From: Methylobacter luteus IMV-B-3098
GTDB lineage: Bacteria > Pseudomonadota > Gammaproteobacteria > Methylococcales > Methylomonadaceae
NCBI RefSeq assembly: GCF_000427625.1
Contig: NZ_KE386569.1
Span: 1,619,073 to 1,683,072, forward strand
Reading direction: 5' to 3'
DNA: 64,000 nucleotides
Shown: positions 9,501 through 17,982 of the stretch, in pieces
Layout of the letters: every line of letters begins with the position of its first letter
Numbering within the stretch: position 1 is the stretch's first letter
The notes under the pieces: generated by a model
The model's input: only the letters and a program-made list of their open reading frames with translations
Databases searched by the model: none
What the model was told of the DNA's origin: nothing
Made by a program: the position numbers and the translations under genes

Positions 9501-9678
9501 CGAGGATGAAGTGAGTTTCTACTATGCCTTGGCCGACAATGAATCCGCCGTCCGCGAGCTGTCCGACGAAACGCTGAAGAAAATAGCCCATGAGCTGACC
9601 GAAAAAATTTGCGCCGCAATCTTACCGTGGACTGGTCGGCCCGAGAGAGCGTACGAGCCAAGCTGCGGCTCATGGTGA
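6577..9678 (+). CDS. hsdR: Type I restriction endonuclease subunit HsdR (REP insertion, altered C-terminus)
   Basis: HsdR is the ATP-dependent translocating and cleaving subunit. Visible parts are the nuclease PD...ELK core ([17 protein letters not shown], residues 140-162), Walker A QGSGKS (about 296-301), DEAH in [11 protein letters not shown] (about 402), TGTP motif III and helicase motifs V/VI ([10 protein letters not shown]...IARVNRVF). Residues of about 421-448 are encoded by a REP pair placed in frame between DEAH and TGTP, where I recall relatives having only a short link. Near 9607 a missing A in GAAAAAATTT shifts the frame; the normal tail ([10 protein letters not shown]..., ending 9779) lies one frame back. 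The start overlaps fic. It is likely nonfunctional without HsdS; inactivation by the insert itself is uncertain. Confidence 0.9.
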   Translation: MTENQLEQETLSWLAEVGYASVYGPDIAPDGDAPERGSYMQVVLAERLRNAIQRLNPQVPLAAREDTLQQVLNPDTPALLAANRHFHRLLVNGVPVQYQQEGETRGDFVRLIDFTDSAANEWLAVNQFSIKGPRHTRRPDIILFVNGLPLVLLELKNPVDESADIWKAFDQIETYKEQIPDVFQYNEVLVISDGTEARMGSLSGTAERFMRWRTIDGVTLDPLGQFNELETLVHGVLAPAYLLDYLCFFVLFEDDGALVKKIAGYHQFHAVRSAISQVVSASRPGGSHKGGVVWHTQGSGKSITMTCFAARVMREAAMENPTIVVITDRNDLDGQLFGVFSLAQDLLREQPVQAETRQDLRARLGNRPSGGIVFATIQKFMPGEDEDSFPVLSERRNIVVIADEAHRTQYGFEARLTAKSSVGRVSPAGVTRQDAGETSGYAALTRPTGPGAAVQDVCYQSRYQVGYAQHLRDALPNATFVAFTGTPVSSEDRDTRAVFGDYIHVYDMQQAREDGATVAIYFESRLAKLALKPEEMPQIDDEVDELTEDEEESQQAKLKSRWAALEKVVGAEPRVALVASDLVAHFEERNKAQPGKAMIVAMSREICVHLYNEIIRLRPDWHDHDPEKGAVKIVMTGSSSDKALLRPHIYSKQVKKRLEKRFKDPADPLRLVIVRDMWLTGFDAPCMHTLYVDKPMKDHNLMPAIARVNRVFKDKQGGLVVDYIGIANELRSALKEYTASNGRGRPTADAREAYAVLEEKLDILRSLLHGFDYSDFLTAGHRRLAGAANHVLGQKDGKKRFADTALAMSKAFTLCCTLDDAKAVREEVAFFQAVKVILTKRDISEKKRTDDERELAIRQIINSAVVSEDVVDIFGAVGLDKPNIGILDDAFLAEVRNLPERNLAVELLDRLLEGEIKARFAGNVVLEKKFSELLANVVKRYQNRAIETAQVIEELIEMAKKFREAAGRGETLGLSEDEVSFYYALADNESAVRELSDETLKKIAHELTEKICAAILPWTGRPERAYEPSCGSW
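7839..7920 (+). repeat. REP pair read in frame within hsdR
   Basis: tgtaggtcgggtta...taacccgac (7839-7873) and gtcgggttacgctgcgctaacccgacctaca (7890-7920) form an inverted REP pair identical in type to those around the RAYT. In the hsdR frame it encodes [15 protein letters not shown] followed by [12 protein letters not shown] without a stop. It lies between helicase motifs II and III. Confidence 0.9.
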
Positions 9679-9779
9679 AACGCATCCTGCGAAAATACAA
9701 ATATCCGCCCGATCAGCAGGAGTCGGCTGTCGAGTTGGTTCTGCAACAGGCGCAGGCATTGAGTGAGAACTGGGCGTGA
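9618..9779 (+). pseudogene. Displaced C-terminal tail of hsdR
   Basis: In the frame one base back from the main hsdR frame this stretch reads [20 protein letters not shown] and continues to a stop at 9777-9779. The [18 protein letters not shown] block is the usual HsdR C-terminus. Adding one A to the A6 run at 9602-9607 would join it as [13 protein letters not shown]. Confidence 0.75.
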
Positions 9780-9937
9780 AGACGATGTTAAGCGGAGGAA
9801 TTAAGGTGCCGCAGAGGCATGGCCTGACTGGTGTAGTTCAAACCTGGTCTGGCAGGCGCCCGGTTTTTTAGCAATGTTTGTCGGGCTGAAAAATAGACCA
9901 TCAGGACAAAATCATACAAATATTTGATGTTATTTCA

Positions 9938-10198
9938 CTGATGTTACGCACGGGTAGTTTTTTATGCCGTTTGCCGCTCCCGAGCACTATAACTCTTGAG
10001 TTTCACTGACCGAAAGCGGCCCAATGCCCGCGTAGGTGCGAATTAATTCGCACTCAACAAAAGCCATATCGCTTTCTGGAAAGCTTGGCGGGCGTCTCGG
10101 GTCGAATACCCTATAGGGCACAAGTACCCAAAGGGCATAAATGAATTCGACCCTACAGAGGCGCTCGATGTACGGGCAAATTGTCTGCGCAACATCAG
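9938..10198. repeat. MITE-like repeat, copy A (261 bp)
   Basis: The ends are CTGATGTTACGCA and TGCGCAACATCAG, inverted. The flanks 9930-9937 and 10199-10206 are both TTATTTCA, a perfect 8-bp target duplication. The interior has the palindromes gtgcgaattaattcgcac and gggtcgaa, plus an extra 36-base segment (accctatagggcacaagtac...) absent from copies B and C. It has no coding capacity, so it is probably moved in trans by an unseen transposase. Confidence 0.8.
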
Positions 10199-10221
10199 TT
10201 ATTTCACAGATTGTGCCCCCG

Positions 10222-10473
10222 CTAGGCACAAGCCTTGTTACGCCACGAAGGACCACTTTTGGCGCATTTCAGAGCATTATCGAGGGTGTAAAAAACGCCC
10301 CAGCATCTGAGGCATCCGTTTATCAGGTGATGCACGGAAAATTGACGTTCCATACGGATGATGAAAGGTGATTCTAAACCCAGTCCGTTATGAAAAACCG
10401 GATTGACTAAATAACCATCGACAAGATCTTCCGCCAAATACTCAGTATTATCATCAAGTTTAAATTTATTCAT
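10222..10473 (-). CDS. Hypothetical protein
   Basis: An open frame of about 83 residues starts MNKFKLDDNTEYLAEDLVDG. It is acidic at first, with HHLINGCLRCWGVFYT in the middle and a basic tail. No Shine-Dalgarno is evident, no family is recognised, and its end runs close to MITE copy A. It may be a real small gene or a remnant; sequence alone does not decide. Confidence 0.3.
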   Translation of the reverse strand: MNKFKLDDNTEYLAEDLVDGYLVNPVFHNGLGLESPFIIRMERQFSVHHLINGCLRCWGVFYTLDNALKCAKSGPSWRNKACA

Positions 10474-10563
10474 AAGCAATCAAAGGTATCCCGTAATATG
10501 AAGTAGTATATTTTAATGTTCTTAATCAGAGAGAGATATTGTGTCTACTACTTACCTTATTAA

Positions 10564-10786
10564 CTGATGTTACGCGGGTAGCTTTTTATGCCGTTTGCCG
10601 CTCCCGAGCACTACAGCTCTTGAGCCTCCTTTACCGAAAGCGGCCAAATGCCCGCGCAGGCGCGAATTAATTCGCACTCAACAAGAGCCATACCGATTCC
10701 AGGAAAGCTTTGGCGGGCGTCTCGGGTCGAATTAATTCGACCCTACAGGCGCTTGACGTATGGGCAAATTGTCTGCGTAACATCAA
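10564..10786. repeat. MITE-like repeat, copy B (223 bp)
   Basis: The ends are CTGATGTTACGCG and TGCGTAACATCAA. TTATTAA is found on both sides (10557-10563 and 10787-10793), a 7-bp match consistent with the 8-bp TTAT-type duplication of copy A. The interior is near-identical to copies A and C, including gtgcgaattaattcgcac / tcgggtcgaattaattcgaccc-type palindromes. Confidence 0.8.
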
Positions 10787-10973
10787 TTATTAATCCAGGA
10801 TTATGCGTAAGGCCTAAATCGGAGGGAAATTGATTATGGATAATTTTCGACGCTGTGCTGGTCATATTTGTGCTCATCGAGAGCGATAACCGCAGACAAA
10901 GAGCATGAAGATTGTGAGTGAGCCTGAAAGCAGCAGGCTCAACGCTTGCTGAATTGTTTCTCTGTCAAGGTTG

Positions 10974-11032
10974 AAAAACGCCTTAGCATTATAATTAACT
11001 CGCACATAATTAAAATGTAAGGCGTTCTTTTT
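10974..11032 (-). terminator. Rho-independent terminator candidate
   Basis: On the minus strand the arms AACGCCTTA and TAAGGCGTT (11018-11026 and 10977-10985 on the plus strand) are followed by TTTTTC. It lies 60-120 bases downstream of the secreted-protein gene ending at 11096. The AT-rich loop is about 32 bases, longer than typical, and the U-run also exists on the other strand. Confidence 0.5.
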
Positions 11033-11048
11033 CAGTTGTGTCTTGCTG

Positions 11049-11095
11049 GCAGGAATGTCTCAACCGACAGAAAGAGGCATTTCCTGCTTTTTTAT
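11049..11095 (+). terminator. Hairpin plus T-run, plus strand
   Basis: GCAGGAA at 11049-11055 pairs with TTCCTGC at 11081-11087, followed directly by TTTTTTATTT. The orientation would terminate plus-strand transcription running into the convergent small gene. Confidence 0.45.
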
Positions 11096-11386
11096 TTAGT
11101 CTGCGTATGCAGAGCTACTGGATGAGGCAAATGCGACAATGCCTCTAGCACTACTCGACGCACTAGCCGCTGCAAAATCAAATTTTCTGGAATCAAAAGC
11201 AACGGCGGACGTGGAAGTGTCTACTTTACCGAACAATGCAAAGCCCACGGCGTCAGCGCTTGCCCATGCCTCGCCCGCATTGACTTTATCCATCTGGGCG
11301 TCAGTCAATGCCATGGGTTCCTCGGCAAAAGCAGACCCCATACCTAATACCAATACACTTGCAGCAATTGTTTGTAATAATTTCAT
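11096..11386 (-). CDS. Small secreted Ala/Ser-rich protein with LTDAQMDKVNAG leader-like motif
   Basis: The 96-residue protein starts MKLLQTIAASVLVLGMGSAFA, a clear Sec signal peptide with AxA cleavage near residue 21. Next comes EEPMALTDAQMDKVNAG, then an Ala/Ser-rich tail (FAAASASSSARG, FASSSSSAYAD). GAGGT stands 9 bases before the ATG. The short LTDxQMDxVxAG segment resembles the leader helix before a cleavage point in ribosomally made peptides, but here it follows a Sec signal and is not followed by GG. No transporter or maturase is nearby. Function is unknown; it is probably a periplasmic or surface peptide. Confidence 0.7.
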   Translation of the reverse strand: MKLLQTIAASVLVLGMGSAFAEEPMALTDAQMDKVNAGEAWASADAVGFALFGKVDTSTSAVAFDSRKFDFAAASASSSARGIVAFASSSSSAYAD

Positions 11387-12040
11387 AACAGAAATACCTC
11401 GCGTTAAAAATTACCTACAAATACCTTAATTGTTTAAAAGTTAAGGCGGTTTTTTTTAGCCTCTTCCGGCATAATGCCGTGAAACATGCTAAATTCTTCA
11501 ATTAGCGCTTAAGTAAATTGATTTCAATGCTTAACTGATCCATTTCCGCACCCGAAAGTAAAACAGGCTTTAATGGCATTGTTGCTGCTCCAGCAATGAA
11601 ACGCCCTTTATCGTACTGTCTCAAATCCACTCAAATAAGACGGTAAGAAGGTACAGAAATTTATTTTGAATGAGATGTATGCTCTTAGGGGAACTATTAT
11701 CCATTTTTTTGAATGGATTGTTATTCGTATGGTTACTGTCAAGCTTAGCAGTTATTGGGCCAATAGCGGTTATTCTTTAGATAATGCCTTATAAGTCTGA
11801 ATTCCAATTTCATTATTTTTTAGATTAAATACAGACTCCTACAGCCTGGATTGTGGCCGGTCCACGCTAAAAAGCCAGTGCGTTTGCCTGATCCGCCCTG
11901 CTTTTATACATGAAACAGATGTTATTCCATTCTGGTACAAGCCGCTAAAGCTATTGTTGGTTGTATATTCAAGCCTAACGTATAGACTAAGCCGAATTAA
12001 ATAGGAATTTGTTCAGCAAGGATGAGTGAATTCCAAACCT
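11387..12040. other. Intergenic region, no gene seen
   Basis: About 650 AT-rich bases with no convincing open frame. A small GCCGGCAT-type hairpin (cggcataatgccg) is near 11468. The left edge must hold the promoter of the minus-strand secreted-protein gene. The right edge runs into a decayed coding fragment (12046). Confidence 0.4.
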
Positions 12041-12045
12041 GGTGA

Positions 12046-12218
12046 TGGACGCTTACCGACCTGCCGCCCGCCGACGGCGACCCGATCGCGATCGCTGAAT
12101 CAAACTGATCGGCATTGGAGAAGGTGGAACGTTATCGCATCAGCGGCAGTCATCTGGAAATAATGGATGCGGCTGGAGCAGCAGCCTGCCATTTTAATCA
12201 ACAAGGAGCCAACCCATG
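12046..12218 (+). pseudogene. Remnant of a META-domain-like (HslJ-type) protein
   Basis: Reading from 12046 gives WTLTDLPPADGDPIAIAESN, an in-frame TGA, then SALEKVERYRISGSHLEIMD and an AAG...HF ending before the TGA at 12216-12218. The closing VERYRISGSHLEIMDAAG pattern resembles the end of META/HslJ-type domains. There is no start and there is an internal stop, so it is a fragment. The homology is judged by eye only. Confidence 0.35.
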
Positions 12219-13400
12219 AAGCAAACCGTCGACGAATCGCTGGCGTTCTCCCTGGTCAGGGATGATCTGCCGTTTCGGCTCCAACGCCGCGTGGGACTGA
12301 TTCCCGAACAGGGATTGGGCTTGAGGCGCCGGGCGGTATTTTTCGCTTTGCTCACCTGGCTGCCCATCGTCATTTGGGCCATAGCGACAGACCGAATATT
12401 GCCCGGCGCCGTGGACGATCCGCTACTGAGGCACTTCGGTGTGCATGCGCGCTTTTTGCTCGCCGTACCGCTTTTCATTCTTGGCGAGGGAATGGCGCAC
12501 CAACTGAGCACGACGCTGATTCCCTATTTTCTGACCTCGGGTCTGGTGCAACCCGCTCAAAGGCAGGATTTCGCGAACATCATTAGGGATATAACCCATC
12601 TGCGCAACCGGCCCCTGCCCTGGGTTGTGATCGTCGCGCTTATCATTGCCTGGACGGTGTTGGGGCCAGTGACCGCCAGTTCTGACTTCGGCCATGAAGT
12701 CAACTGGGCCTCAAACGACGGCGCAGGCCGTCTCGGATTCGGCGGCTGGTGGTTTATGTACGTAAGCCGCCCCCTCTTTAGCGCCCTCCTGCTGGCTTGG
12801 CTTTGGCGTCTGATCCTGGTTTTCGTCCTGCTGAAACGTATCTCCCGGCTCGATCTCGATATCGTACCCACTCATCCGGATGGAGCCGGCGGCCTGGGCT
12901 TCCTGGGACGTCTGCCGAATGCATTCAGCCTGTTCGCCTTCGCGATATCGGCGGTGCTGTCTTCGCGCCTGGCCCATGGTGTTGTTTACCATGGAGCTGA
13001 CCTTCAGGCCTTAAAGACAATGCTCACAGTTTTTCTGGTCCTCCTGGTCGTTATATGTCTGGCGCCGCTCCTGACCTTCATCGGACCTCTCGCCAGGGCC
13101 AGGCGCCGTGCTTTGCTGGAATATGGCGCCTTGATCGGCAACCACGGGCGTCTGGTGCGCCGGCGCTGGATTCTGGGGGAAACGGAAGTAGACGATCCGC
13201 TCTTGCATGCGGAGGAACTCGGGCCGGTAGCCGACACCCTGACACTTTATCAGGCGATCAGGAGTATGCGTATAACGCCTATCAGCAAGTTCTCATTGCT
13301 TGCCATCGCAATTCCGACCCTGATTCCCATAGCCGTGCTGTTCTCCATTCAAGTCCCGATCAAGGATATTCTGCTGAAGATCGTCAATATACTTATCTGA
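12216..13400 (+). CDS. Conserved multi-pass membrane protein of unknown function
   Basis: The 394-residue protein begins after AAGGAGCC. At least six hydrophobic segments are visible: about residues 42-58, 85-103, 140-158, 185-208, 237-255 and 270-295, with a last one near 365-385. A soluble stretch carries PTHPDGAGGLGFLG (about residues 219-232), a motif I associate with a family of uncharacterised bacterial membrane proteins. No catalytic signature is seen. The TGA stop is also the last three bases of the target duplication TTATCTGA of MITE copy C, so the insertion fell exactly at the gene's end. It stands alone. Confidence 0.75.
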   Translation: MKQTVDESLAFSLVRDDLPFRLQRRVGLIPEQGLGLRRRAVFFALLTWLPIVIWAIATDRILPGAVDDPLLRHFGVHARFLLAVPLFILGEGMAHQLSTTLIPYFLTSGLVQPAQRQDFANIIRDITHLRNRPLPWVVIVALIIAWTVLGPVTASSDFGHEVNWASNDGAGRLGFGGWWFMYVSRPLFSALLLAWLWRLILVFVLLKRISRLDLDIVPTHPDGAGGLGFLGRLPNAFSLFAFAISAVLSSRLAHGVVYHGADLQALKTMLTVFLVLLVVICLAPLLTFIGPLARARRRALLEYGALIGNHGRLVRRRWILGETEVDDPLLHAEELGPVADTLTLYQAIRSMRITPISKFSLLAIAIPTLIPIAVLFSIQVPIKDILLKIVNILI

Positions 13401-13626
13401 CTGATGTTACGCATGGGTAGCTTTTTGTGCCTTTTGCCGCTCCCAAGCACTACAGCTCTTGAGTCGCCTTTATCGAAATCGGCCAGATACTCGCGTAGGT
13501 GCGAATTCATTCGCACTCAACAAGAGCCAAAACGCTTTCAGGAAAGCTTGGCGAGCGTCTCGGGTCGAATTAATTCGACCCTACAGGGGTGCTTGACGTA
13601 TGAACCAATTATCTGCGTAACATCAG
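13401..13626. repeat. MITE-like repeat, copy C (226 bp)
   Basis: The ends are CTGATGTTACGCA and TGCGTAACATCAG, perfectly inverted over 13 bases. The flanks are TTATCTGA (13393-13400) and TTATCTAA (13627-13634), 7 of 8 identical. The interior matches copy B closely. The left flank includes the stop codon of the membrane-protein gene. Confidence 0.85.
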
Positions 13627-13851
13627 TTATCTAATCATGTTGGTTATCGGCGAAGAAAGCATTTCTGCCGAAGACTCCCCTGGCGGGATGGGGTTTATTA
13701 GAGCAATGTTTAGATTTTGCCAGCCAGTTTTTGATGCTACTGACTGGCAAATATTTGCCGTTATTTCAACTCGGTCTTGATAAGCATAAATCGCCCTAAA
13801 AGACTGGGAATCTTCTCATCGGGCTATGTTTTGCTCTTAAACAACAAAGGT

Positions 13852-14130
13852 TTATTTCATCATCGATCTTCTGAAACCGCTATCCAATTTGCTATTGGCA
13901 TCTTGAGCATATTGAGCCGCCCGATTAGCCGCGGCTTCTGCGGCTTCGGCCCTTGCCGCCGCGTCAGCCGCCGTGGATTGTGCGTTGGCCGCATCAGTTG
14001 ATGCCTGAGAAACTTTGGAATTCAAGCCATCAATTTGCGATTGTATATTTTCAACATCTGAAGTGGTCGCGCAAGCCGCAACCATACTGAAAACCAGGGT
14101 AATCATTAATAATTTTATTATTTTTTTCAT
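13852..14130 (-). CDS. Alanine-zipper outer-membrane lipoprotein (Lpp/OprI-like)
   Basis: The 92-residue protein has a lipoprotein signal MKKIIKLLMITLVFSMVAAC (lipobox VAAC, Cys20). A continuous heptad-like Ala-rich helix follows (AANAQSTAADAAARAEAAEA), ending in a basic FRRSMMK. This is the layout of Lpp/OprI lipoproteins, which trimerise under the outer membrane; whether the C-terminal lysine is linked to peptidoglycan cannot be told. GGGG lies 6 bases before the ATG. It is a single-gene unit. Confidence 0.85.
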   Translation of the reverse strand: MKKIIKLLMITLVFSMVAACATTSDVENIQSQIDGLNSKVSQASTDAANAQSTAADAAARAEAAEAAANRAAQYAQDANSKLDSGFRRSMMK

Positions 14131-14786
14131 ATATTTCCCCTTACTGAAGATTAACGTTAAAAAAACTTTATCTATTAAACAGTTTTAATGTTTTCCTCGT
14201 TCAGCGCCTATCTTTACCAATTTCTCTCGTCAATGGCATTCAAAAAAACAATAAACCAATGATTTTAACGCTTTTTATTGGCAAACATTGGATAAGCTTA
14301 ATTCAACAAAGTTTCATCCAATAACCCGATTATGCTTAATCCGAGTTATTTAAATACGCTTTTATCTTGAAAACTTAATGCGGGCTTGTCCAACGGATTT
14401 CAGGATATTTTATAAAATAATATATTCCGTAAAATACTATCCCTATCGCCACTAAACATCAGACAAGTATCAAGGCTAATTTCACTGATTAAGGTTATTG
14501 ATGCGAGTTGCCGTTGTAATCGTTTTTCGGGATCAAACGGCAAACCTCACCTGCCAGCATTTACCGACCAGCGCTTAATCCCGCCCTGTTTGACAAAGTG
14601 AAACAGCGGCGCGCCCGCTGCTTGACTCAGTGTTTCCGATCGCTTTTTCAGCCATCATTATCACCATCCGCCGGCATCAAGCGGGATGGGGATAATTCGC
14701 CAACTCAGTTTCTCATAGCATTTGCCCTGATGATTCAGCGCTTTATCGAAAGAAATTGACTGGTTGCTCCTGAACCAGGCTGGCTG
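14131..14786. other. Intergenic region, nothing recognised
   Basis: About 650 bases between two minus-strand genes. The right half (14500-14750) is richer in GC with scattered short frames but no start, ribosome-binding site or family match. The left half is AT-rich and must carry the promoter of the lipoprotein gene. Confidence 0.35.
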
Positions 14787-15998
14787 CTATTCATAACCGG
14801 CCCCATTCTCGGGAAAGAACCCCGGCGGGGTCTTCTGCCAGCGGTAGCCGTAGCGAGCCAGGTTGTAGCCGGTATCGAACAAGACGTTCATCACCTGACT
14901 GTTGAATTCATCGCTTCGGTTCGTATCCAGTTCATCGGGAATGTGGGCCAAATTGAAATCGAGCCCGTCCCGTTGGGCGATGACGTAAATGCGGTAGATA
15001 TCCCCAACGCCCTGGGCCTTGATGAGCGAAGCGACAGAGCGTGGGGCGATGGAACGCATAACCGGCTTCACGGCAAGCCAAGTGGGCTTGAGCCGCGTGT
15101 TGCGGATAACGAAGACCCGCGGTTTCCGGAGGGGTCGGTCATGTCCCAATATTTTCCTGCCAGCCGGCAAGTTCAACATAGGACCATAGAGAAACACCTG
15201 ATTGGTCACGCCTCCGTCGACATGCATTTCGTCGTAGCTATTCCCACCGGCTTCGACCGGAATATATATCGGGGGAAAGACCACCGGCACAGCGGCGGAT
15301 GCAATCATGACCTTACGGAACAGTTCGAGCGCATCAGAACGGCCCGACGCCGCGATGGCGCTCATGTTCCAGATCACGGGACGCTGGGCATCCAGGGCGG
15401 TGGTGCCGATATAGAGCCGCCGCCCCTTGAGATGCTCAGCGGCGATATCCTTGAGCATCTTCTCGTCGACATATTCCGTGGTGAGCTTGGCGAGGGGATC
15501 ATTCAGAGCGATGGCATCCGTCTGCACCATGCCGAAGAGGGATTTCAGCTTGAAAATCTCCTTCGAGGAAATAGTTGTGTAGATCTTCTTCAACTTATCG
15601 TCGTAGGCCGGCCCCAAAAACGCGAACGGCGCAGTCAATGCCCCGGTGCTGATCCCGGTGACCAGTTTAAAGCTCGGGCGATTGCCGGCGGCGGTCCAGC
15701 CACACAGCAAGCCCGCGCCGAAAGCGCCATCCCCGCCGCCACCGGATATCGCCAGAATGCTGACGATATCGCCCTCCCGGAACAGGCCGCTCCGCTGTTC
15801 CTGCCGTAAGGATTCGATCAAGTCCTTTTGGAACGCCGGGCTGAATTCATCGCCCCAGGCCCGCACGCCGGGCATTCCCGGCATTTTAACCTGCGCCTCG
15901 ACCTGCTGCGGCGGCGGAAAATGGGGCCGGAGAGCGGCGCAGCCGGTCAATGTCATGATCGAGGCCAAATACACCTGCAAAGAAATAAATTTGACCAT
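14787..15998 (-). CDS. Patatin-like phospholipase lipoprotein
   Basis: The 403-residue protein has a lipobox LTGC (Cys20) and a patatin domain: oxyanion loop SGGGGDGAFGAG (residues 85-96), nucleophile elbow GISTG with Ser117 and catalytic Asp261 in HVDGG. It is expected to hydrolyse acyl esters of lipids as a Ser-Asp dyad enzyme anchored to the outer or inner membrane and facing the periplasm. AAAGGAG precedes the ATG by 8 bases. It is the last gene of the six-gene minus-strand envelope run that starts at 20446. Confidence 0.9.
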   Translation of the reverse strand: MVKFISLQVYLASIMTLTGCAALRPHFPPPQQVEAQVKMPGMPGVRAWGDEFSPAFQKDLIESLRQEQRSGLFREGDIVSILAISGGGGDGAFGAGLLCGWTAAGNRPSFKLVTGISTGALTAPFAFLGPAYDDKLKKIYTTISSKEIFKLKSLFGMVQTDAIALNDPLAKLTTEYVDEKMLKDIAAEHLKGRRLYIGTTALDAQRPVIWNMSAIAASGRSDALELFRKVMIASAAVPVVFPPIYIPVEAGGNSYDEMHVDGGVTNQVFLYGPMLNLPAGRKILGHDRPLRKPRVFVIRNTRLKPTWLAVKPVMRSIAPRSVASLIKAQGVGDIYRIYVIAQRDGLDFNLAHIPDELDTNRSDEFNSQVMNVLFDTGYNLARYGYRWQKTPPGFFPENGAGYE

Positions 15999-16091
15999 TG
16001 CAAAACTCCTTTAAAATCCAGCGTCATTGAGAACATACCAATCTAACTTTGATGCCACAGCATGAATGGCTTAATTCAACCGCATCGATCT

Positions 16092-16919
16092 TTACCAGTA
16101 CCCTGTCAACCCGATAAACGGTCCGCTCATGATTACATTGGTTTCAATGATGCGCTTCTTCAAATCCAGGCGCAGAGCCCTGTAACCGGCTTCCAGCGAG
16201 GTAGGCACGCCGAACAGAGTGGTTCGGTAGCCGACCATCCCCATCACGGACCCGGCGAAATCGACGTCGTCCATGCCAAAGCCGCCGCCGTTACCGTCCA
16301 CCTGCACGAACCACTCCGGACTGAATTCCACGGTGAACCGCCCGCCGATGAGCGGGCTGGTAAGGCTTTCGCTGGCCGAGGCGCTGCCTATGCCCCTGAA
16401 CTCAACCTGATTGTCCAACCAGATGGTTCGCCCGCCGGCATAGACCTCGAGCATGTTAGACCGCGTCTTTTCCGCCCAATGGCCGACCTGTTCCTTCGCC
16501 GGAGTGCCGAACAGCCGGTACATGACTCCGTACTCCATGATGCCCAATTGGCTCGACAGTCCCTTGCTGATCCCTTGGTCAAATCTGGGCTCGAAATCCA
16601 GATCCATATAATTGCCATCCACATACAACCCCAGCCGCTCGTAATGTGTTTCAAACCTGCCCATAAAGGCTAACGGGAAGTTCCTGAGCTCTTCGGCAAT
16701 ATCGATAAAACTGGCATCGACCGACTTGTTAAACCGCCCAGCAGAGAATTTACCGTCCACACCGGGCATCCAGCCATAGAGCGTGAGATTGAAAGCCCAG
16801 GAATTTTTGACGTCGCCCTCTTCAGTAGCCATGGCGCCGTGGGGGCTGAATGTCGCCACTAAGCCTGCCACGAGAATCAACGCTTTGCAAAGCGTGAAAA
16901 AACCGGTTTTTAGGGTCAT
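16092..16919 (-). CDS. Outer-membrane beta-barrel-like protein
   Basis: The start chosen at 16919 (MTLKTGFFTLCKALILVAGL) gives a Sec signal ending near AMA and has AAGGAAGG upstream; the frame is open further upstream without such a site. The mature 250 residues are alternating aromatic/polar strands (FNLTLYGWMPGVDG, YVDGNYMDLDF, LEVYAGGRTIWLDNQ) and end in GLTGYW with a terminal aromatic, the hallmark of a barrel. Function is unknown; it may be a porin-like or lipid-handling partner of its neighbours. Confidence 0.75.
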   Translation of the reverse strand: MTLKTGFFTLCKALILVAGLVATFSPHGAMATEEGDVKNSWAFNLTLYGWMPGVDGKFSAGRFNKSVDASFIDIAEELRNFPLAFMGRFETHYERLGLYVDGNYMDLDFEPRFDQGISKGLSSQLGIMEYGVMYRLFGTPAKEQVGHWAEKTRSNMLEVYAGGRTIWLDNQVEFRGIGSASASESLTSPLIGGRFTVEFSPEWFVQVDGNGGGFGMDDVDFAGSVMGMVGYRTTLFGVPTSLEAGYRALRLDLKKRIIETNVIMSGPFIGLTGYW

Positions 16920-17004
16920 GCCAGCCTTCCTTATTTTCTGATTAAACGGTTCTTGATAAGTTTTTTTTCGAGCATCTTCGGTCTTTTCTCGATTGATGCA
17001 TGGA

Positions 17005-17904
17005 TTAAAGTCCTCCGCCGAAGCGGTATTGCCAGACAATCCCGGCCGCATCGAAATTGGTGCCGGCACGGGTAGAAACACCTGTGCTGAAATATAGCTT
17101 GACCGAATTGTATCGGGTTATCGGCAACGCGAGTGTGGCGCCCAGACGCGTATTCTCCAGCCTGTTGTTGCGTTTTATGCCGTCCACGGTCGTCTGTCCG
17201 CCTGTATAAAAGGTGCCGTCCAATGCCGCCCAGATGCCGTGACTGAAGCTGTAAATGAGGTGCCCTCGCATGGAGTAGATCGGGTCCTGTTCGCGGACCT
17301 TGCCGCCGAAGAAGTCATCATTGTCGGTGTAGAAGCGGACGCCGCCGATCAATTCCAGCGTCACCGGCCCCAGATTCTTTGAGATCCCGACCTCCGGTTT
17401 GACTGACCAGCGATTAGTGCCCAGGTTGAGCAGCTTGCCGGCATCGTACTGGCCACCGGGCGCAGTCACCTCGAGACTGGCGCCGATGATGGTGTCCTGC
17501 TGGTAATTTTTGAAGTCTTCCAGCGAAAGCGCAGGAGCGCCGTATAAATTGACCGAAAAGCGAGCTCTTGGATCGGCTAAGCCGGATACGTCGCGTTCCC
17601 GGAGCTGCCCTAGGGCAGTGGCGCTGACCGAGGCCCAGGCATAAGGCAGCACCACATCGAACTTGGCGGATTTTCCCAGGAAATCAAGAGAGCGGACATA
17701 GGCAAACGCGGCGGAATGGACTTCGACTTGCGTGTTTTCTATTGGCAGCGCCGGATCGATCGCCACGCCGCCCTCCAGGTGGCCGTAGCCGGCGATGAGG
17801 AAATTAAGCCCGACGGGCGTGTTGGCATAGGTGCGCGGTTCGAGTTCCTGACCGTGCAAATCGGACGCCATTACGGCGAGGCACACTGCGGCAAACCGAA
17901 CCAT
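17005..17904 (-). CDS. Outer-membrane transporter-like barrel (phenol/MetA-pathway family)
   Basis: The preferred start at 17904 (MVRFAAVCLAVMASDLHG) gives a signal peptide with GAAGG upstream; an upstream ATG at 17973 is also open. The mature protein begins ELEPRTYANTPVGLNFLIAGYGHLEGG and shows repeated amphipathic strands, ending in WQYRFGGGL. The opening PRxYxNxPxGxNFLxxGY is what I recall of the family annotated as putative transporters of phenol-degradation type. It follows the DUF4410 lipoprotein gene closely and precedes another barrel, so a shared envelope transport role is inferred. Confidence 0.75.
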   Translation of the reverse strand: MVRFAAVCLAVMASDLHGQELEPRTYANTPVGLNFLIAGYGHLEGGVAIDPALPIENTQVEVHSAAFAYVRSLDFLGKSAKFDVVLPYAWASVSATALGQLRERDVSGLADPRARFSVNLYGAPALSLEDFKNYQQDTIIGASLEVTAPGGQYDAGKLLNLGTNRWSVKPEVGISKNLGPVTLELIGGVRFYTDNDDFFGGKVREQDPIYSMRGHLIYSFSHGIWAALDGTFYTGGQTTVDGIKRNNRLENTRLGATLALPITRYNSVKLYFSTGVSTRAGTNFDAAGIVWQYRFGGGL

Positions 17905-17982
17905 TGCGAGCCTTCGCGCCGGGAATTCTTCTTGTATTCGGCCGGGCATCCGCCCACTGAGATAGCTTCCCATATCACTTGA

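Larger units (their letters stand above)
10787..11095. other. Intergenic region with two terminator-like hairpins
   Basis: No gene is seen in this 309-base stretch. Its right part holds two inverted repeats (10974-11032 and 11049-11095) just beyond the end of the small secreted-protein gene on the minus strand. Confidence 0.4.

Noticed and set aside
8488-9591. 367-residue open frame antisense to hsdR
   Set aside because: It lies wholly inside hsdR, with no start signal or motif.
9790-9875. tRNA-like stretch with GTTCAAACC
   Set aside because: No acceptor stem or anticodon arm can be paired around it.
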